Source of the DNA: Chryseobacterium sp. Leaf180
Lineage (GTDB): Bacteria > Bacteroidota > Bacteroidia > Flavobacteriales > Weeksellaceae
Direction of reading: 5' to 3'
Assembly: GCF_001424585.1 (NCBI RefSeq)
Contig: NZ_LMPJ01000001.1
Coordinates: forward strand, 715,054-779,053
DNA length: 64,000 bases
Both the position numbers and the translations under genes were made by a program. The notes under the pieces were generated by a model. That model was given only the letters and a program-made list of their open reading frames with translations. It searched no databases and was not told the DNA's origin. This document shows positions 61,617 through 64,000 of the stretch, piece after piece (within the stretch, counting starts at the first letter, position 1; each line of letters starts with the position of its first letter).

Positions 61617-62708
61617 ATGAAAGCAGAAATCAACCTCATTAATGTGGAAGATGGCGACGCCATTATTCTCATGCTTACCGACACCAACCGCAAATCACTT
61701 ATTCTTATCGACGGTGGATTTAAAAAATATTATCCCAAACTGAAACGGCGGCTACAGGAAGTTCTGCCTAAATTTGACAATAAAATCGATCTGCTCGTCT
61801 GCACGCATTATGACAACGATCACCTCGGCGGCGTGGAAAATCTTCTGGATGATTATCACGCGGCGATCGGTGAAATCTGGATTCATAAAATTGATCATTC
61901 CATGTCGAAAACTGCTGAAGTTCTTAGAGAAAAATTACGCTTTGTAAATGACCGGATTATCGAAACGGAAACGTTAGAAAACGCAGATACACTAAAAAAT
62001 ATTTTAGCCATCGAGCGCTACAGAGATCTTTTGCGCGTGGTCGAAAAAATAAAAACCTACGGTTTGGAGATAAAAATTACTGAAGCGAAACACGGTGATA
62101 TTTTTAAAAAATTTCCGGAGTTTACGGCTGTCGGTCCGTCGGCAGAATTTTATAACAGCAATCTTCCGGCTTTAAAAGAGGAAGCGATTCTGGAAGATGT
62201 AAAAAAAGATCTGGAAAGCAAAATGATCGACCGAACGATACTTTTTGAAGTAATAAATAATGTTCTTCCTCAAAAAATTTTAAAACAGAATCCCTGCGAT
62301 CTGCTCGAAAAAAGCAGCATCAAAAACGGTGTTTCGGCGACCAATATGGTGAGCATTGTGACGATGCTGAAACTCGGGACAAAGAAATTTCTCTTCACCG
62401 GCGACAGTGGAATCGAGTCTTTTGAGAAACACACCGCCGATTGGAAAAAGTCGCTTAAAGACCTCTTCTTCCTTGTAGTTCCACATCACGGCAGCAAAAA
62501 CAATACGTCTCAGGAAATGCTGAATATCTTTAATCCGGTGCACAGTTTTGTTTCCGGGCAGGGAAATTTTAATCGTCCGTCGCTGATGATCGAACAATGC
62601 ATGAAATCTAAAGTCCGCCTGAAAACTTTTGAGGTAACCAACAGAATCCCGGAAACCTGGTATCTCAGCATCAACGAAAAAGGTGTGGTACAAAGGATTT
62701 TAGAGTAA
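61617..62708 (+). CDS. Stand-alone ComEC/Rec2-like metallo-beta-lactamase-fold hydrolase
   Basis: A 363-residue soluble protein. It has LINVEDGDAIIL, THYDNDHLGGVENL near residue 62 (metal site with Asp in the second position, as in ComEC), FTGDSG near 260 and VPHHGSKNNTS near 291. An insert of about 120 residues (90-210), mostly helical, separates the first two halves. There are no membrane helices, so this is not a DNA uptake channel; relatives hydrolyse nucleic acids or phosphodiesters. No partner gene is adjacent. Confidence 0.8.
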   Translation: MKAEINLINVEDGDAIILMLTDTNRKSLILIDGGFKKYYPKLKRRLQEVLPKFDNKIDLLVCTHYDNDHLGGVENLLDDYHAAIGEIWIHKIDHSMSKTAEVLREKLRFVNDRIIETETLENADTLKNILAIERYRDLLRVVEKIKTYGLEIKITEAKHGDIFKKFPEFTAVGPSAEFYNSNLPALKEEAILEDVKKDLESKMIDRTILFEVINNVLPQKILKQNPCDLLEKSSIKNGVSATNMVSIVTMLKLGTKKFLFTGDSGIESFEKHTADWKKSLKDLFFLVVPHHGSKNNTSQEMLNIFNPVHSFVSGQGNFNRPSLMIEQCMKSKVRLKTFEVTNRIPETWYLSINEKGVVQRILE

Positions 62709-62796
62709 TTTTCTGTCTGTTTTTAAATTATTACAGAAAGATTTCCTTCACGTATAATGTTTTTCATACGGAGAAACGCCGAAACACTTAACGGTA

Positions 62797-63003
62797 AAAC
62801 TTTCTCACATCGCGAAACTGCAAACCAGAACAGGTTGAGACTTTCTCAGGTTGCGACGGGGCAAACCTGAAGTGAGGAAGGCTTTTTCAGATTGCGACGG
62901 CTTCAACGCATTGCGTGGAAACTATCTCAGGTTGCGACGAGGCAAACGTGAAGTGAGGCAGACCTTTTCTGCGTTACATTAAGGCAAAACTGAACAGGTT
63001 GAG
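62797..63003. repeat. Array of about five degenerate 40-bp units
   Basis: The best units are 62839-62882 and 62920-62963: both contain CTCAGGTTGCGACG, GGCAAAC and TGAAGTGAGG in that order, 81 bases apart. A weaker unit between them keeps TTGCGACGG. Units at both ends close with GAACAGGTTGAGA. Confidence 0.7.
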
Positions 63004-63190
63004 ATGAATATATCGAGACATTAACCCAAACAGAAGTGAAGCAAGCTCCTTCAGCGATGAATCTTCTCAAAGCCAAACAGATGGGAACCAATGCAGCGCA
63101 GCAGCACTTTTTCTCATCATTAAAAGCCTGTTTAAAAATTATTAAAATAGTTTGATTATATGGATTATAAATAGTTTGATTAATTGAGTC

Positions 63191-63260
63191 TTCGACAGGC
63201 TCAGACTGACAAATCTAATACTAACCGCTCAATTTAACGGTTTCATTCTGAGCTCGTCGA
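63191..63260. repeat. Nested inverted repeat
   Basis: CGACAGGCTCAGACTGA (63193-63209) pairs imperfectly with TTCTGAGCTCGTCG (about 63246-63259). The loop contains AACCG/CGGTT. I recall similar 'ttcgacaggctcag' elements scattered in Flavobacteriia genomes. Confidence 0.55.
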
Positions 63261-63380
63261 TGCGTCTTTGAACAATGATTAGTAGCTTTAAAATAAAATC
63301 GTTGGGGATTTAATTTTTTATTAACTTTTGCATACAAATGATGAAAGAAAATCTGCATCTAAAACTAATAATTAAATAAC

Positions 63381-63875
63381 ATGAAAAAATCTATTATCAC
63401 GCTGGTACTTATGTGCCTTTCCCTCGCGGCCATTTCCTGCAAAAAAGAAACGAAGGAAACGACCAAAACCACAGATACGGTGGCGATGACAAAAACCATT
63501 GAGGCTGCAGCTGCTCTGAGCGGCGACTACTGCTTTGAGAAAGTGGAAAATAAAGATTCTACAATGGTGAAATTCCGGGTATTGAGCAATGACGATATCC
63601 GCGGAGAAATGTTGTGGAGACCTTATGAAAAAGACGGTGCCACCGGAACTTTGACCGGAAAAATGATCTCGAAAAATGAGATTCAGTTTGACTACAATTA
63701 TATGATTGAAGGCAACAGGCAAAGCGAAATCACCATCATGAAAGTAGACGGCGACAGGCTTTACATTAAAGAAGGTGAGCTGACGGAAGACCCGAATAAA
63801 AAGGGCAACATGATCCTGAAAGACGCCGCAAAAGCCAAATACAAAAAGGTTTTAAACGAAACTGACTGCAAATAA
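63381..63875 (+). CDS. Lipoprotein of unknown function
   Basis: A 164-residue lipoprotein: signal and lipobox LSLAAISCKK (Cys near 20), a Thr/Lys-rich linker, and a domain from residue 45 with SGDYCFEKVENKDSTMVKFR and a beta-rich course ending KYKKVLNETDCK. The two Cys of the mature domain (near 51 and at the end) could form a disulfide. No family is recognised beyond 'lipoprotein common in this genus'. A 14-bp terminator follows. Confidence 0.72.
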   Translation: MKKSIITLVLMCLSLAAISCKKETKETTKTTDTVAMTKTIEAAAALSGDYCFEKVENKDSTMVKFRVLSNDDIRGEMLWRPYEKDGATGTLTGKMISKNEIQFDYNYMIEGNRQSEITIMKVDGDRLYIKEGELTEDPNKKGNMILKDAAKAKYKKVLNETDCK

Positions 63876-63892
63876 ATTTCATAGACATGATC

Positions 63893-63938
63893 AAACTTTC
63901 CGAAAACAGGTTTGTACTTTTTCGGGAAGTTTTTTTTA
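63893..63938 (+). terminator. Intrinsic terminator after the lipoprotein
   Basis: A 14-bp stem with one G-U pair (63893-63906 with 63919-63932), followed by a long T run. Confidence 0.8.
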
Positions 63939-63948
63939 TTTTTAAAAC

Positions 63949-64000
63949 ATGAAGAAAGCTCAGAAACATTTCACAGCCATGCTCACCTTCCGCAGTACAG
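63949..64000 (+). CDS. Possible start of a further gene (cut by the window edge)
   Basis: An ATG 11 bases past a terminator T run opens a frame (MKKAQKHFTAMLTFRST) that stays open to the window end. It is too short to identify; whether it is a real gene cannot be decided here. Confidence 0.35.
   Translation, partial: MKKAQKHFTAMLTFRST

Larger units (their letters stand above)
62709..63380. other. Gene-free repeat-rich stretch
   Basis: No protein gene is supported here. The stretch holds a degenerate 40-bp repeat array (62797-63003) and a long nested inverted repeat (63191-63260), and then the promoter region of the next lipoprotein. Its left half is more GC-rich than other intergenic regions of the window. 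Confidence 0.6.

Noticed and set aside
62280..62693. 137-codon frame opposite the metallohydrolase
   Set aside because: It is antisense to well-supported catalytic motifs and its translation has no protein-like features.
62797..63003. CRISPR array
   Set aside because: Units are degenerate and adjoin each other, with no constant repeat plus unique spacers, and no cas genes are near.

Overview
The window is a chromosomal segment of a member of the Flavobacteriia (Bacteroidota), most like Chryseobacterium or a close relative in the Weeksellaceae. The signs are AT-rich DNA, many promoters with the flavobacterial -7 box TAnnTTTG, a PorT protein of the type IX secretion system next to the menaquinone methylase UbiE, a 6S-Flavo-type RNA between zapA and rny, a short-chain-type threonine dehydrogenase, and secreted proteins with the 'GNVGINT' N-terminus common in this group. 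No tRNA, rRNA, CRISPR array, transposase or prophage was seen, so this is mostly core genome with a few odd patches.

Layout. 1-4.3 kb: end of metG, a methyltransferase, and a two-gene VWA protein / MoxR-like AAA+ ATPase pair. 4.6-8.3 kb: Mpo1-like membrane protein, DUF2891, DUF4349 and an RsmI-like methylase. 8.3-14 kb: tyrosine phosphatase, dnaA, a thioesterase, two secreted proteins and rarA. 14-19 kb: yidD, an Lgt with an extra exported domain, the NAD(P)HX repair enzyme, mscL, serA and a HAD phosphatase. 19-24 kb: idi-gcvT, an ArsC-like protein, rny, the 6S RNA, zapA and a coiled-coil protein. 24-31 kb: porT-ubiE-membrane protein, a KAS III enzyme, a membrane phosphoesterase, a frameshifted membrane gene, a degenerate NodB-like protein and tdh. 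31-40 kb: ggt, a dicarboxylate/amino-acid symporter, a lipid kinase, a DUF3298 lipoprotein and two DUF3857/transglutaminase-like proteins, one active-looking and one not. 40-49.3 kb: gyrB, cydAB, an OmpA-like protein, lysS, rlmF and a cytochrome c lipoprotein. 49.4-56.4 kb: a complete trpEGDCFBA operon. 56.4-64 kb: lipB, a nitroreductase with an OhrR regulator, chaN with an Rrf2 regulator, DUF4268, YceI, a ComEC-like metallohydrolase, a repeat-rich gene-free stretch and a lipoprotein.

The most notable regulatory finding is upstream of trpE. A 25-codon leader peptide with three Trp codons in a row lies before mutually exclusive hairpins and an intrinsic terminator, which is a textbook ribosome-mediated attenuator. 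A second clear site is a long palindrome over the promoter of the nitroreductase-ohrR pair, which closely resembles the operator of Bacillus OhrR. Several genes have the -7 box only 4-5 bases before the start codon, which implies leaderless mRNAs, and the trp leader is among them. A roughly 80-bp hairpin-bearing intergenic element occurs three times, twice inside the trp operon. No whole new system is claimed. The best candidates for undescribed biology are the trp attenuator, the leaderless set, the extended Lgt, the VWA-AAA+ pair and the active/inactive transglutaminase pair.
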